Below are positions 49,501-62,500 of a stretch of DNA of 64,000 nucleotides, piece after piece. Position 1 is the stretch's first letter, and each line of letters begins with the position of its first letter. The DNA is taken from contig RQOL01000861.1 of assembly GCA_013076295.1 (NCBI GenBank), forward strand, positions 5,000,235-5,064,234, read 5' to 3'. A program made the position numbers and the translations under genes. The DNA is from Sanderia malayensis. Its lineage: Eukaryota; Cnidaria; Scyphozoa; Semaeostomeae; Pelagiidae. The notes under the pieces are model-generated. The model did not search any database, had not been told where the DNA came from, and saw only the letters and a list, made by a program, of their open reading frames with translations.

Positions 49501-52500
49501 ATATTCGTAATACACGTATACGGTTCCCAATCAATACGCCCATACAAACCACAACTCTTTTAGCTTGCTCGAATTTGTCATTTTGTTCCCATGCTCTTAG
49601 AAGAGGATCGATGAAAAATGCATCTTTCCAAATTTGGTCCACCCCACATTAGATCCCGGAGCTTTTTTCAGTTGACTCGAACCTATAATGCGGTCCTCAA
49701 ACTCAACCAGCAGAGACACAGTTATATGCATAATGAGATTTTCTTGCACCTAATAGCACAAATCTCATTGCGCATTACCATTGACACATTGATGTACGAT
49801 ACTGAGCAACTTTTTTCATTGCATGAGATATTGCTAAGTTCGTCAAGCGACCACAAAAGCTTGTCAGGTTGAAACTCATTTTAATTATGGCTGGTCGAAG
49901 AATGCAGGTTAAGCCGTATGAATCGAGGTCTAATGACATTAGCCGTGGCACCTTTCAATGCGACTAGCAGCCTGGTGATCCGTCTTTGTTACATGGTTTT
50001 CATTTTGTATTCACGCTGCAAATTTCCCATGCTATTCAATTGCTATTCAACAGGCAATGCTCAACCATCTCCGCCATAAGCGCCAGTAACGAGATACAGC
50101 GCAATTCTGTTGGCTTTCCGATTTACATCGACTTTAAAAAGAAGCTTATCCTTCGGATAAAGCAACATGGATGTGGACAAAACGTGTCCTCGCGGATTTG
50201 TTCTCGGTCCTGTTCTCCTACATGTTATTATGCATGGCATCCACATTTTGAGAGCAAATATTTAAACAGCCTTACAAGAGAAGCTGAACTGCACTATCTT
50301 TGAGATGTCAGCTACCTAAAAGAGAGGTCCACGGGTAATTTAAGGCCCCCAAAAACGTTTGGGACTTATAAATCCATGTTGCAGATTTATAGTTGCGTTT
50401 CATTTGTAAATTTCATTTCACCTTTGTCGCCCTTTTTCGTCATTGTCCCCAGCCAAAAGTTTTAGTTTTGACAAAAGTTAGTCAAATGAAACAGGGCGCT
50501 TTGTACCTTTTGCAAACCTTCAGCGAAATCAATAAATCAATTGGCAAAATGATATGATTTTTTAATTTCTTGAAACAAATACACACACATATATATGCAT
50601 AAACATAGTGTATATATAGATCTTCCAAGTCATTCACTTTTATGTTCACACAACTGATCGTCTGTAATTGTGGCGAGAAAAAGATAATTTGAATTCATCC
50701 GATGGACAATTAGGGTAAACGAGATTAGCCAGAAGATTTTGGTAATATAGGTTGTGGCTTTGTTACTTCGGTCTAACCCATTCTATGCGTTTACAGCCGC
50801 AATTGAGAGCACCTCAATCAGAAATGTTGCATTTGTTAAAAAAGTACATCAGTTGAAGCATTTCATGAATAACTAAAATGTCTTTACAGTTACGTTTCAG
50901 GACACTGTTATAGCAATATCGTTTAGATCCAAATTCGCTCGCTAAAGGTAGTTCCAAGTGCGCAGAAAACCATTACGCATATCCAAGTAACAAGAAGCTA
51001 GGCCTAAGCTTGCCACCTAACCAGCATACATCACGTTTTAATAAAGAATGTCGTAACGAAGGCGAATCTTTTTTCAACTGTGCAGTTAAACATTTTGAAC
51101 CAGAGCATACTGAACATAGCTTACGAAACAAGATGGAAGCAGCCAGCAGCCTATTTCAAATTTCCTAAATATGGAAAGCTGTTACAAAAGCAAATACGCA
51201 CTTCAAAATGGCTTCTACGTCGCTTCACGCGACCAAATACTAGAAGCAGTTGCCACGGAATTGATGAGAGATTCTACAACGTCAAAGCTATATCACTTAG
51301 GTTTTATCAAACGCTTTGCCTTCTGTTAGGGATATTACTTTGTTCTGTTTTAAGAATCCGGCAGGCCGCGCGTCATCAGGGTGGGCAGATGAAATGAAAT
51401 CACGAATTCCAACACGCCACTACACAATGAATGACAGTGATTGTGTTTGTGTGTGTATGCGAAGATTCGTGTTATTATTAGACGCTTGCATATGGGTGTT
51501 TCCTCGTTTTAGTTTCAATTCAAATGAATTCAGATTGCTTGAGGATGGATGGTCATATGGTAAAGTCATCACCGACACTCAATTCAATTCACGCGTTTTC
51601 AGCTGTTTGATAATCAACATCAATTCTATTCAATGAGGGCGCTCGTCTTTGTTTAAGACAAATAACAGACATTGTCTGCTCGAAATTGGACAGTCAACGA
51701 AATTAGCGCGAGCCGATTAGCGCGCTACACGATATGCAAAGGAAAACGCCAATGCGAAATACAAACTAGTATAAATAAATATAACACCGAAGTCTCGGTA
51801 AAACATACACGACAGTAGTGGCAAGGAAGTTTATAGCTTTCGAAAGCCGTGGCAATAAGTCGCTTTGTTTTTAATTAATAACATTAGACACGTGAAAAAT
51901 GGAATTAATTCCGATGAATCAAGTATTGATGAAAGAATATATAGTAAATGAATGCAAATGTCTATACATCCTGATAAATTTAGATAGACGTTTTAAGCCC
52001 TTTAAAGGACTTGTGTCTCGCTGAAATTCTCGACTTGATGAAGACAAGTTTCACGATAAAGTTCATAATCATTGAAATAGGAGAACATTTATTGATAATA
52101 ACGGGTGCATCATTCGTCAGTTATTGAAGAGTCAGCTAACTCAGTTAATTGCTTGCGTAAATAAATCACTGTATACTGAAATGAATGAAGTAGCAAAGAC
52201 AGTTGATGGTTTAAGGAAATGTTACACAGCAATGAGATAAAGGCCGATGATGGGAAAAGAAAAGTAGATCTTCAAAGATAAAAAGGAATTGAAGCTAAGT
52301 GATGCAATGTGGTCGGTTTGTACATGGTCTAATTAATAGCAAACGTCCAACAAGTGATTGCTTTATGTTCGACCACAAGCGAAGATGAATGATAGAAAAA
52401 AGTAGAAATGTTGTCTTCATGAAAGTAAGAATGTTATCAGTTAGCAGATAGTGTAGCAAATTAGAAAAACAGTAGACTATTTTTTCAGAATCATTCATTT

Positions 52501-53239
52501 CAAGTATTCAAATAGAGATCTGCATTAATTATTACAGAGCTGTGTAGCAATTAATGCAGAGCTGGTAGTCGTGAAGATAAAGTGAAAGCTGTGTGATGTA
52601 AAGCAATAAATGTGTGCAGATTATGTTTACTGAAAAATAGAACTGAGGCAAGATATGATACATGTTTCCCTTCATGTACATATTGTGTGAGTTTGTAACA
52701 AATGCTGGTAAAACGTACACATCCCGCATGTTTCCCAATTCAAAGAATAGCTACCGGGTCAGAGATCGGCGCCAATGACTTTAAGCAGCAAATGTTACAT
52801 TAAGCGTGCATTATATTGAATGTAGCAACCACAAATCATGGTACAATCTTACAAGCAACACATAAAAATGATTTTTCACAAATATTTATGCAATAATTTA
52901 TAAAAAAATAACAAAGCAAAATTTGAAACCATATCCTACCAACAATAAAGACGTTAAGAAACAACAAGGCAATGGCATGAACATTATTTTGAGATCTTGT
53001 AACGTAGATATGAGCTGAACACGGTCTTATGACCAACCCGCTTAGTCAGCTGATTCAATCGAATGACATTCGCATTTTCACACAGTCTACTCATCACCAG
53101 CGCACAATTTGACGTGCCCAATGCTGTAAAACACATCAAACGTGAGGAGAAATCCTCGAATTTTATCAACACGGTAACAGTATCAAAGGTATACATCACG
53201 TAATTCTATCTTATATCCCTTTATTGCCGGTTTTTGGTT

Positions 53240-53597
53240 GGATTACAGAGTGCAGATGGCAGAGAAATTCGCGTTGTCGACAGCGTAATTTGCCCCGCGC
53301 TCCGCACCACCGCATCCCATCTGCCTATGAAAAGCTTGAGGTATTAGTGCGGATTACGCAGATTGATGGTGAAAATGTATTCATATGCATAACTCAGTCA
53401 CGTACGGTCTTAATAATAGAAGCGACAAGCATGTTGTCTAGGGGGACACATCGAAAAGATTTGTCATGAAAACACAGCCAAAGTGAAGCCAATAACCGGG
53501 CCTTTGTGTTGTCGCAAATGCTCCAAATAGAATATAATTGGATATGCCATAGACCAGTGTGGCGGAAGAGTATTGATAATCGAAAATCGTGGGATTA
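53240..53597 (+). promoter_or_regulatory. Three GGATTA (K50 homeodomain) sites upstream of the otx leader
   Basis: GGATTAC occurs at 53240, 53351 and 53592, all on the plus strand within 360 bases. GGATTA/TAATCC is the known core site for Otx, Bicoid and other Lys50 homeodomains. The group lies just upstream of the candidate otx promoter, which fits feedback by Otx itself (inference). More TAATCC sites occur in the first coding intron (60886, 60928). Confidence 0.4.
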
Positions 53598-53730
53598 CAG
53601 GGTGATCTGAGGGTAGAAGTGATGTGCGCTACGGACTCCCACCCCCCTGTGTGCGATGGGTTGTTTCCTTGTCCAGCTAGAGAACAGACGTGCGCTAGCG
53701 ACTGACAATACAGGATAAAGCGTCACAGAG

Positions 53731-53955
53731 CCAATCAGGCGCCATTCATAGTTCAAGCGATCACAACGCCACACAGCAGCGACATAGCCAGTGGTTTAAG
53801 CTCACTCGCTTTGTGAGCGCAAAAGGAGACTTAAATCAGCAGTAGCAAAAACAGGCCGACGACAGCGACAGCATAGACGCAGCAAGTATCTAGCGAAGGA
53901 CATGATCATTCGGTATTACGCCTTAGCTAGCCAAACACGAAGCTAAGCCTTGAAG
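53731..53955 (+). promoter_or_regulatory. Candidate otx promoter and non-coding leader exon
   Basis: A CCAAT box (GAGCCAATCAGG, CCAAT at 53731-53735) is followed by about 200 bases of relatively GC-rich sequence. It ends at a strong donor (CTTGAAG before GTGAGT, exon end 53955). The nearest strong downstream acceptor on this strand is at 59339-59340 (CTTTTTATCTTCTAG), 192 bases before the otx ATG. Joining them gives a leader intron of about 5.4 kb. The transcription start is not visible directly. Confidence 0.4.
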
Positions 53956-56900
53956 GTGAGTGGCGAGTGATCCTGAAATACCATGGATAAGCAAATAATA
54001 TTATTTACGCTTTTTAAGTCGATGTGTTAAGGGAATTAATTTGTGGATTGGGACTCGGCGAGAAGATCAACTTCGCACGTCTCAATTTGTAAGTAGCTTC
54101 TCGTTGTGCTTAACGTCTCGCTAAATGAAAATGTAGTTGACACATTAGTAGTAGAAGAGCTGGACAGCATTAGCACAAGACACAGGCTAGTTAAATGCTG
54201 TGCATATGTTATTGGTATTATAACGAATCACTTATGTACACGATAACAGCAGGCGATCAAAATTAGGCCGACATGGCTGCGTATACTAACGAACGGATAT
54301 TATAAAGTGGGTCTACTGAATAACACCTAACGTCTAAAGGATCGGCGAAGGATTCGACGAAAGCCATCGATGCTACGAGCATCATTTTTAATTGAGAATG
54401 TTTCTTCTTGGAATATTTAGACGCCTATTCATAAAGTCACAGGTTTACATGATGGAAGGGGGAATTGATCCTGGCGAGCTTCTGCATTTTTGTGTATGTT
54501 TAGTTAAGTCATTCGCTCTTCGATTAAAGCCAGACTAGAAGATATTTAACGAACATCTGGCCAGTTGTAAGCAATATTCACGTGTCAAATAACTGTATCG
54601 TTTCTAAAACATCGCTCCGATTCGACTCAAAACATCTCCAAAACAGAGAGACATACTGGGACAAATTCGTAAGCTTGTTAAAAATCAATTACCGTGTCAA
54701 CCTTGTCACTTTTTCTAATCACTGCCCAAATTACGGTTTCGCGATGAGTAGAAAAACGAAAAGAGTTGAGGGCAACTTCAGTCTACTTGTTGTGACACAG
54801 CTTTAGCATACGCTGCAAGCTAATGGCTTAAACAAGGTTGATGTTAGATGTGACAGGATATCTAAACTTAGAAGTCTCAAATGTTCCTTTAAGTAAATCG
54901 TTGTAAATTGTTTTCAACTTTGTCAGTTTGCCACAGGTAACTAATTGGTATATCAGTCTTGAAAATCCCCGCACGATTTCGTATATCCTGACCCGACAGA
55001 GACATACACAAAAATGCACTGGGCAGTTTTGAATCAAACATCTGTGTCTGAGTTTGGAATTTTTAAACTGTGTCATCACACGAATCTAAGTAGAGTATCA
55101 AAAGAGAAAACTTCAAACACAGTAGCACAGCATGGAGAGACAAGAGTTAACGTTTTGTCAAAAAATTTCGCTGGCCAGAAGAAGATCAAGCAATGCTACG
55201 TACATGATGTTTTAAATCATGGTCAGAATATTGTTCAAGCATGATCCAAACTTAACTTGAAACCCAGATCCAAATATATATATATATATTTCTCTCTCTC
55301 AACTATAATCAATTGATGACAGCAGAAAATTTTCTAAGACCGGCTAGATTATTCTATTCTGTAACATTCTGAATAAAATAAATCAATGAGAAGTAGACTG
55401 AAAAGTGGACTGTCAACTTCAAGTTGGAAAAGATTCACGCAGACTTAGTCATGTTCAGCCATTTTCGCAAGACAGCTAGACGTAGACCCATGTTTGCAAA
55501 TGTGCGACTATGTGCTGCATTGTGGCATAAAAAAAGTAGCGTAGTACAACACAATACGCTTGCACCACTATATTTTGATTGCCCAAAATGAAAAATTCAA
55601 AAATTACTCACTTTGTCAACATATGAGGCAATGTTACATGATTTTTCTATGCAACTTTCTTAAGCCTTTTGTCAGTTGTATACCAGTGCAACCTAAAAAA
55701 TGACATTGAATCATCTTAACATTTATATCCAAACAAAAATAGCTGATATAACTGGCTTGATATGAATGACTTCAATATTTGAAAAATTCGAAGCAATACA
55801 GTATATTAACAGCCCTGGAATACTAAATAGAGTAAACACGTGTTCTGTGATCAATGCGATTGGTAAATGTTCTTAAAAGCAATGGACACTAAGAAAATGT
55901 CAATAGATTTGGCATGATATAGTTGCATCTTTATAATGTACCAAAACTGCACCAATAGATCCAAAAAGACAAAGCGACAACATCCAGATTAGAAATTTGC
56001 ATGGCATAAGAACAAATTCTTTGGTACATAAGATCAAACAATTTGTTCAGAAATAACATGAGCCATTGAAAACCCTGTTTCAACATGACGTAACTCTCTA
56101 ACATTCATACGGCAAGACTATGTTGTCTTTGATAACACATAAAACTTATGTTACAAATACAATGTCTTTTAACTTAAGCCGATTTTACCGATGCATGCAC
56201 AATTGTCAGTGTATGACTGTGGTTCTAAATCTGCAAAAAGTTGATAAACGTCGCAATATTCCATGGACAGAAAGCGACACGAGAATTGGATATACGGAGC
56301 ACACACAGACACAATGGGCGTGGGTATAATCCTCGATGTGCGCAGACATGTTGTTTGTGAAAGACAAATCAGCAGGTTTCTAAATCTCTCGCTTATTCAT
56401 TGTGCACGGATGAGATTTTCAGTGCGCACAAAGCCCGCTTTAAAGCATTTTGCGCTTTCGTGTTGGCGCTAAAACAAGATTTAGACTAAACAACCCTAGT
56501 TTCTTGTTTCTTATTAACCGTTTGGAACGAGCTTGCGGGGACTAATCCTCGCCACTTAACCTGCCGATACATTCTATGATCGCAAGATTCTACCTCGTGT
56601 TGTTGTGCCGATACAGAGGAACGGAAAGAGACATGTCTCTTTCACATTTAGAAATATCCAATTTGCAAAGACGACCTCATTTCATTATCGATTTAATCAA
56701 ATGCTTTATTTCCTATGAAGCTTTATTATAGTAATTTGAAAACTCGGTTGCAATTGAATGTGTGGGCCCAAAACATTAAACAACTCATTTGTTATGGAAG
56801 CAAAACTAAAGATGAAAATATATACACTCAGCAATGCAAATAATAGCAAAACGTTAGTTCGTGGAAGAGGGAAATGCATCCAAAACATATGGATGCTTGG

Positions 56901-59340
56901 TGGCCACTATAAATTTGGCACAAATGCTGGCTAACTGATTGTTGCTGAGAACTTGAACAAACGTAACATTTCAGACCACTCAGGGCGTTAAGCAAAGGGC
57001 CTAAACTGCACTTCGCTATTTCTACAGTTGACACTTGATGTAAATATGGATATAGCCCTAGTTCACCGGCGTATCGTGGCCGAAATAAAATGCATTCAGG
57101 TAATCCAATAAGCTGGTGACTTCATCTAAGGTATTCTTTTTAATCTGTCGCTAGTCTTAATTGAAATCGCTACCCTTTTGTTATTATATGTTCCGTATTC
57201 AATCACAGCTTTTTAATTGTAACATTTTCTTCGGACGGGTCGCACTAGCGAACCTTGTAGCAGCTCTGCGCACTGTTTTTTCAGCAATTGCAATTATCAC
57301 CGTGTGCTCTCGGCTTATCTTTCGAAAGCGAGTGTACCATAGAGGAGATTACAATTAGTGGAAGGAGTAATTGAAACGATGAAGTTATACGGGCGATATG
57401 AAAGGACAACGTTTCGCGTATTCAATTTGGCAGATGATGACCTTTAATTGTTCGCGTGATTTCGCCGTTTCGGGATTAAAACTCGAGAAGAATACATGAT
57501 GAATCTCATCCTATCAACATGGAGTCAGAATTGAGTCCTGGTGTAATTGTTATAGACACCACTACATTGATACCATAGACCGTATTAATCAATTCCCATT
57601 CTTTCAGCCATTCAATTCAACCAAATGTCCGACATACCGAAACATATGTTTATTGTTCCATTCAATTCAATATGCTTTGTACTATTGATAAAAACATCGC
57701 CCAGAGCATTTTTTAAAAACTTCATCCACAAGCTGGAGGATCATTTTTAGGCCCAAACGGCCTATTTTCGTACATGTGTCGTATCCATAGGCTTTTGGCT
57801 CAAGGCTCAACCACATTAAATATGGCTAGGCCAATCAATTGTGGCCTACGCCTTTGTGGTCTAGATGGCCTAAATAACTGTGACCCATTCGGCCAAAACA
57901 AATTGATATGGCTCATTTGCACCAATTACTATGTGCCTAGGCCAAACGTTTGTTGCCTCAAAGTATTGAAATCTGTTTGAAATTTTGCTTAATTGAACTC
58001 CCTACCGTCAAATGGCTCCTAGATGTGGCGCATATGCCTCATAACGGCTGAATAACGGCGTGATTTATGAAATAAACGCTCCCCATCATTAAAATGCCAT
58101 AGCGTTGGAGCAAGGGGCCTGGGGGACAAGTGTCCCTTCCTTTTCTCAAAACACAGGTCATTCCATTTTGTCGATAAAGAATTTCCCGTTTAGAAATCAA
58201 ACACACCGTGCCGTTCTCTTGTAATGCCCCGCCCCAACTTTTCGGCACGTCCCTACTCCTCTGTTTAAACGTTTTCTCCAATAGACGCCTCCAATATGCA
58301 GTTAGAAATGTATATCAGATATCTTTTTTCCTAAGCGCCACATATGAGGCAAGCGCCTCGGGGCGTTTAATTGGAATGTAACAAATAAATATCGATGCTG
58401 ATTTTTGTAAAAGGTATTCACAGCGCAAACTGATACTGTCGGTTAATCAAAAATGCTTCAGTAGGGGTGTGTAAAGATGCGGGTTTCAGGTTGCCAAGAT
58501 TAGCATTAGTCATTATCAGATAGACTTTTTATAAAACATCATGATAAGCTGCATATTATTGCTTAGTTGTTTGTACTCACCTCAGAAATGCGATGTATAA
58601 AAAAGGAATTTATCTGGAGAAAAGTTAAATAACTCGGTTGAGAAAATATTACGATTTTGAGACCCTGGCAGCAAGCTTAAAATTGCGTCCCCACAACAAC
58701 GTACTTGGCTTTGCAGAGAGTCAAATTGTTGATTTACTTTTCATATTGCTTGTTGATTATCAGCCAGCCAGTGACCATGCAGTGATTTAAAACTGATATT
58801 AACGCGATCATCGAGCGATGATTGACATGATGGTTACAGGACGGGAAACTTGAGGGGGGATTGGAATGTAAAGGAAAAGGGTAGAATATTTTCATGACAT
58901 TTGGGGCAAGCTACGGCTGCAAAGTTGACGATTCGCCGTATGCACGAGACAGTGTGTAAGTGTTGTTCTTGGAAATGCAGAGATTAGTAAGGAAATAATG
59001 CCAGCCACGATACTTTCCTTCCTCCCTTTTCGCGATAGCAGAGCCAAATGACATGTTTCAACACATTGCCAGAGACAAATAGTCACTTGCCTACGTGTGA
59101 GAGGTGTAAATGCCCAACCTTTTATCACTTTGTGTTGTGTATGCGCACGCCATTGTGCGAACACACAGGCACCACGTCTCACTGTTGTGGGGTTGGACTG
59201 AAGTTGGCTTCAGTTATTGCCACGAAAGCGTGGTCAAGCTTGTGTCATCGAGGGGCGGGAAAGGCTCATATCAACGTCAGCATGCTGACATGTTCATGGC
59301 GATGAAATTAAGCATGCGTTCTATTCTTTTTATCTTCTAG
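53956..59340 (+). other. Putative leader intron of otx
   Basis: No coding sequence recognised. It holds several TAATCC sites (for example 56324, 56543 and 57095), a TA/TC microsatellite at 55275-55300, a cluster of GGCC-containing motifs at 57750-57960 and a degenerate AATAAACGCCCC-type repeat at about 58060-58375. Confidence 0.35.
58060..58375. repeat. Degenerate member of the AATAAGCGCCC repeat family
   Basis: The left side has GAAATAAACGCTCCCC and the right side, read on the other strand, has CCAATTAAACGCCCCGAGG, so imperfect inverted ends bound a 300-bp stretch with no open frame. It resembles the element at 10723-11080 in its ends. Confidence 0.4.
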
Positions 59341-59532
59341 TCATTCAGTCAGTCAAGCCACTGTCACTGTCAGTTTACCACCGCATATCACCATTGCAAG
59401 TGTGAACAGAATCTGAGCTACTGAACGAGCAAGCAATCTCGACAGATCAAGGATTAGACGCATTTTCTCAGTAAATCTTCAGCTAAGCTTGGGATTTAGA
59501 GTGTGACTTAAGTAAGTAACGCTGATACGAAA

Positions 59533-62500
59533 ATGGCCTGGCCTTATAATACAGTGCCATCATACTCGCCAATGCCACCAAACTGCATGGGTTTTCCAGG
59601 ATATCCAAGCGTCAATCTACATTATCCACTCGCTCCAAGTTGCGGTAAGTTTGTTTGTTGTTGTTTTGCACTTGATTGTTAATTCGTTTATAATTTCCCT
59701 GCGCTTTGCATTCACATTAGATTTCTCGTGGCTTTCAATGCTCGCATTGGTGTGTCGTTGCATTTCTCAACTTGAATGTCCATCAAAAACATTCCCAAGT
59801 TGGGAGGGTTTTTAAAAAGACATATTAGGCCGATTTTCAAATTGAAACATGGCTGGGCAGATGGTATGATTCCAAATAACTACGAAAATAATGGAACTGA
59901 TAATAGAATGAACTGATAAGTTAGGTACCTGCATGTCCAACAAGCACAATTAAGTCCCATAATGAGCACCAAGAGAACTTCGCAGACTAATGCCCCTAAA
60001 TAAATGCTTCAAATTTGCACTTCAAGTAGATTGTGATATGCTAAAAATTGAATTTGTCACAGTAGCGATGGAATCGATGGAATAAGAACAACACGACAAT
60101 AAACAACTAGAGTGACCCGCGAAGATATTTTGTTTCAACAAAAATAAAAAGTGCAATGAAATTATAATTACACCCCAAATGTGCCGAAATGTTTCCTTAT
60201 AGAACTGGCATCGTTTCATTACACATTGGTTAATGTCTTCATGGTATAGATACACATACTTGTTAACGTATTGATAAATAGGATTGGAAATTTTCTTGCT
60301 TTCTGCAAGTTCTTATCGTGAACTAGGCTCTAATTAGATGCTGAATGAATGCTTCACAATTTGATGGGCAACAATTAATCAAGTAACTCTCTGCGCAAGC
60401 AAGAAAGTTTTTATTATTCTTCTTACATTCGAGATTGCGTATAGATTGCCCTTCAATGTTTACGAACTGCTGATTTCAGTTTGAAAAGTCAATGCCAGCT
60501 ACATCAAAGCATAAGTTGATTAAATTTACAGCACCTTGTAGCAGCCACTATCGTTGTTTAGTTGACTAATCTCATCTAAACTAATTGTTTATCCCTTTGT
60601 CCATTGACCAATGAAAAGCATATATCTACATGAGAGACGCGAAGGCAAAAAGCAAATTGGATATCACAGAAGATCCGCGATGCTTTCCAAATAGTTCGAC
60701 AAGCCCAACAATGACGTCCCTATTTTGCTTGACTCTTCTAGGGCGTTGTAATTAAGCAACAGGACACTAAAGTCGATCAAAACAGTCAGTAGACAATGAT
60801 TAAGAGTCCAAATCTTGTCAGTTGGTCAAACACTATATATCCAGTCCTTTGATTGCATTTCAATGGGCTTGAGCTTCTAGTTAATTAATCCTATCACATA
60901 GGACACTGGCCAGTAGATTAAGTAAAATAATCCTGATAAAACCCTCTGTTCTTCAAGACATTGTTATTGCTTCGAGCATAATCGTTGCTGATGTTTGCAG
61001 TCCGAAATACCAGCCCCCTATTCTTTATACGCCAAAGATTAACCAAGCAATCTCGTTATATGCCAACAATAAGAATCGTTCAGACATCGACGCTTAATTT
61101 CCTTTGCAGGATTTATCTTCTCATAGGCGAGCATTGCGTTGTTTGGTTGCAGCCTATTTGTTGCCTTGGATCCACCCATTCTCTGTTCTGCTGGCGCTAT
61201 ATTGTAATTAATTATATCGATTCTGATCAGATCATGATTAAAGTTGGTGTAAAATAGTAGCTTTAAGACCCTTTTGCATAAGCTTCAATTTCACAAAATC
61301 CCCTATACAAAGTGACATGAGACGTTATGCTTCAATTGTCCCAAATCAAGATAGCTCACTAGCTAAATGATCAAGATACCATTCATCGTCCCAAAAATCG
61401 CGCAGAAGCAAACAAGCACATATACACAGTACAGCTTTATTTCCTCAAATTCAACCTCTTATAGGCCACCGGGGAAATCACTGAAAGTCACAGAGCTCTC
61501 TTGTACAGAATCGGGCTGATTAGGATCTTATTCTAATCTGATAAATTTTTGTCTGATAGATATATGTTAGTTTAACTGAATTATTATCTCTCGCAGCATT
61601 TCCTCGAAAACAAAGAAGAGAGAGAACAACATTCACCAAAGCACAGCTAGAGATACTCGAAGACCTGTTCTCTAAAACCCACTACCCTGACATATTCATG
61701 AGAGAAGAGGTTGCACGTAAAATCAACCTTCCAGAATCCAGAGTGCAGGTACGTGAATTTTCTGGTGAATAAATAGATGTTTGTTTGCATATAGGTGGAA
61801 AGCCTCCTAAGAGGACTCGAACCCTCTTAATAACATAATGCAAATCAGCAGATCTACTCTCTCGGTCAATACTCGTGTTGCATCCTTCTATTGAATTAGA
61901 GGAATAATGGGCAGAGATAGCAATCTGGACTTGGCTGAGCTATTTTGTAACCACGTACAATATATGATGTTGAAAAATCAAGGAAATACTGGTAGCATAT
62001 ATTGTTTCGACATGTGATTTGCACTCAAAAAAAGTTGTTGTCTTGCTGAGTCCTACCTAACGTGTCAGCAAGCGAACATCGTAGAGACGCTTTATATAAG
62101 ATAACAACCCCTCGTTATCTCAATGGACGTCAGATTGGACCGAAAAATAATTTATTGCCTTGTTGTTGTTGCATAATACTTTTGAGTACAGGCCTTTGCA
62201 GGCCATTGAGCATTAGAGAGCCAACTGTGTTCATCTCCAAACATAAGCATGGTCAAACAATACAAGAGGTTATTTAAGACGCCATCCATCACACCATGGC
62301 ATTGCAAAACGAAACATTTTCACTTGTGACAGTATTGTTCATGGGACTTGAAAGTAGAATCTAAAAACAGGACATTTATTTAAGTAGGAGAAAGAGAGGA
62401 CCCTTGAGAGCCAGCTCCTTTACTTCATCTTTTTAAAGCCATCTGACAATGAAAAAAGCATTATGTCACAAAATGCGTGTCTTAAATATTGCATCGTAGT

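Larger units (their letters stand above)
30416..53700. other. Gene desert of about 23 kb between WDR43 and otx
   Basis: I recognise no gene, RNA gene or large transposon here. Open frames are short or have no family resemblance. The longest is 41542-42081 on plus (179 codons), which I could not place. A single-stop frame at 34872-35159 and a CpG-richer patch around 42590-43280 are the only stretches that stand out. Microsatellites of ATC/CAT type lie at 39113-39139 and 40481-40555. Because the neighbour is a developmental homeobox gene, the desert could hold its distant enhancers (inference). Confidence 0.6.
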
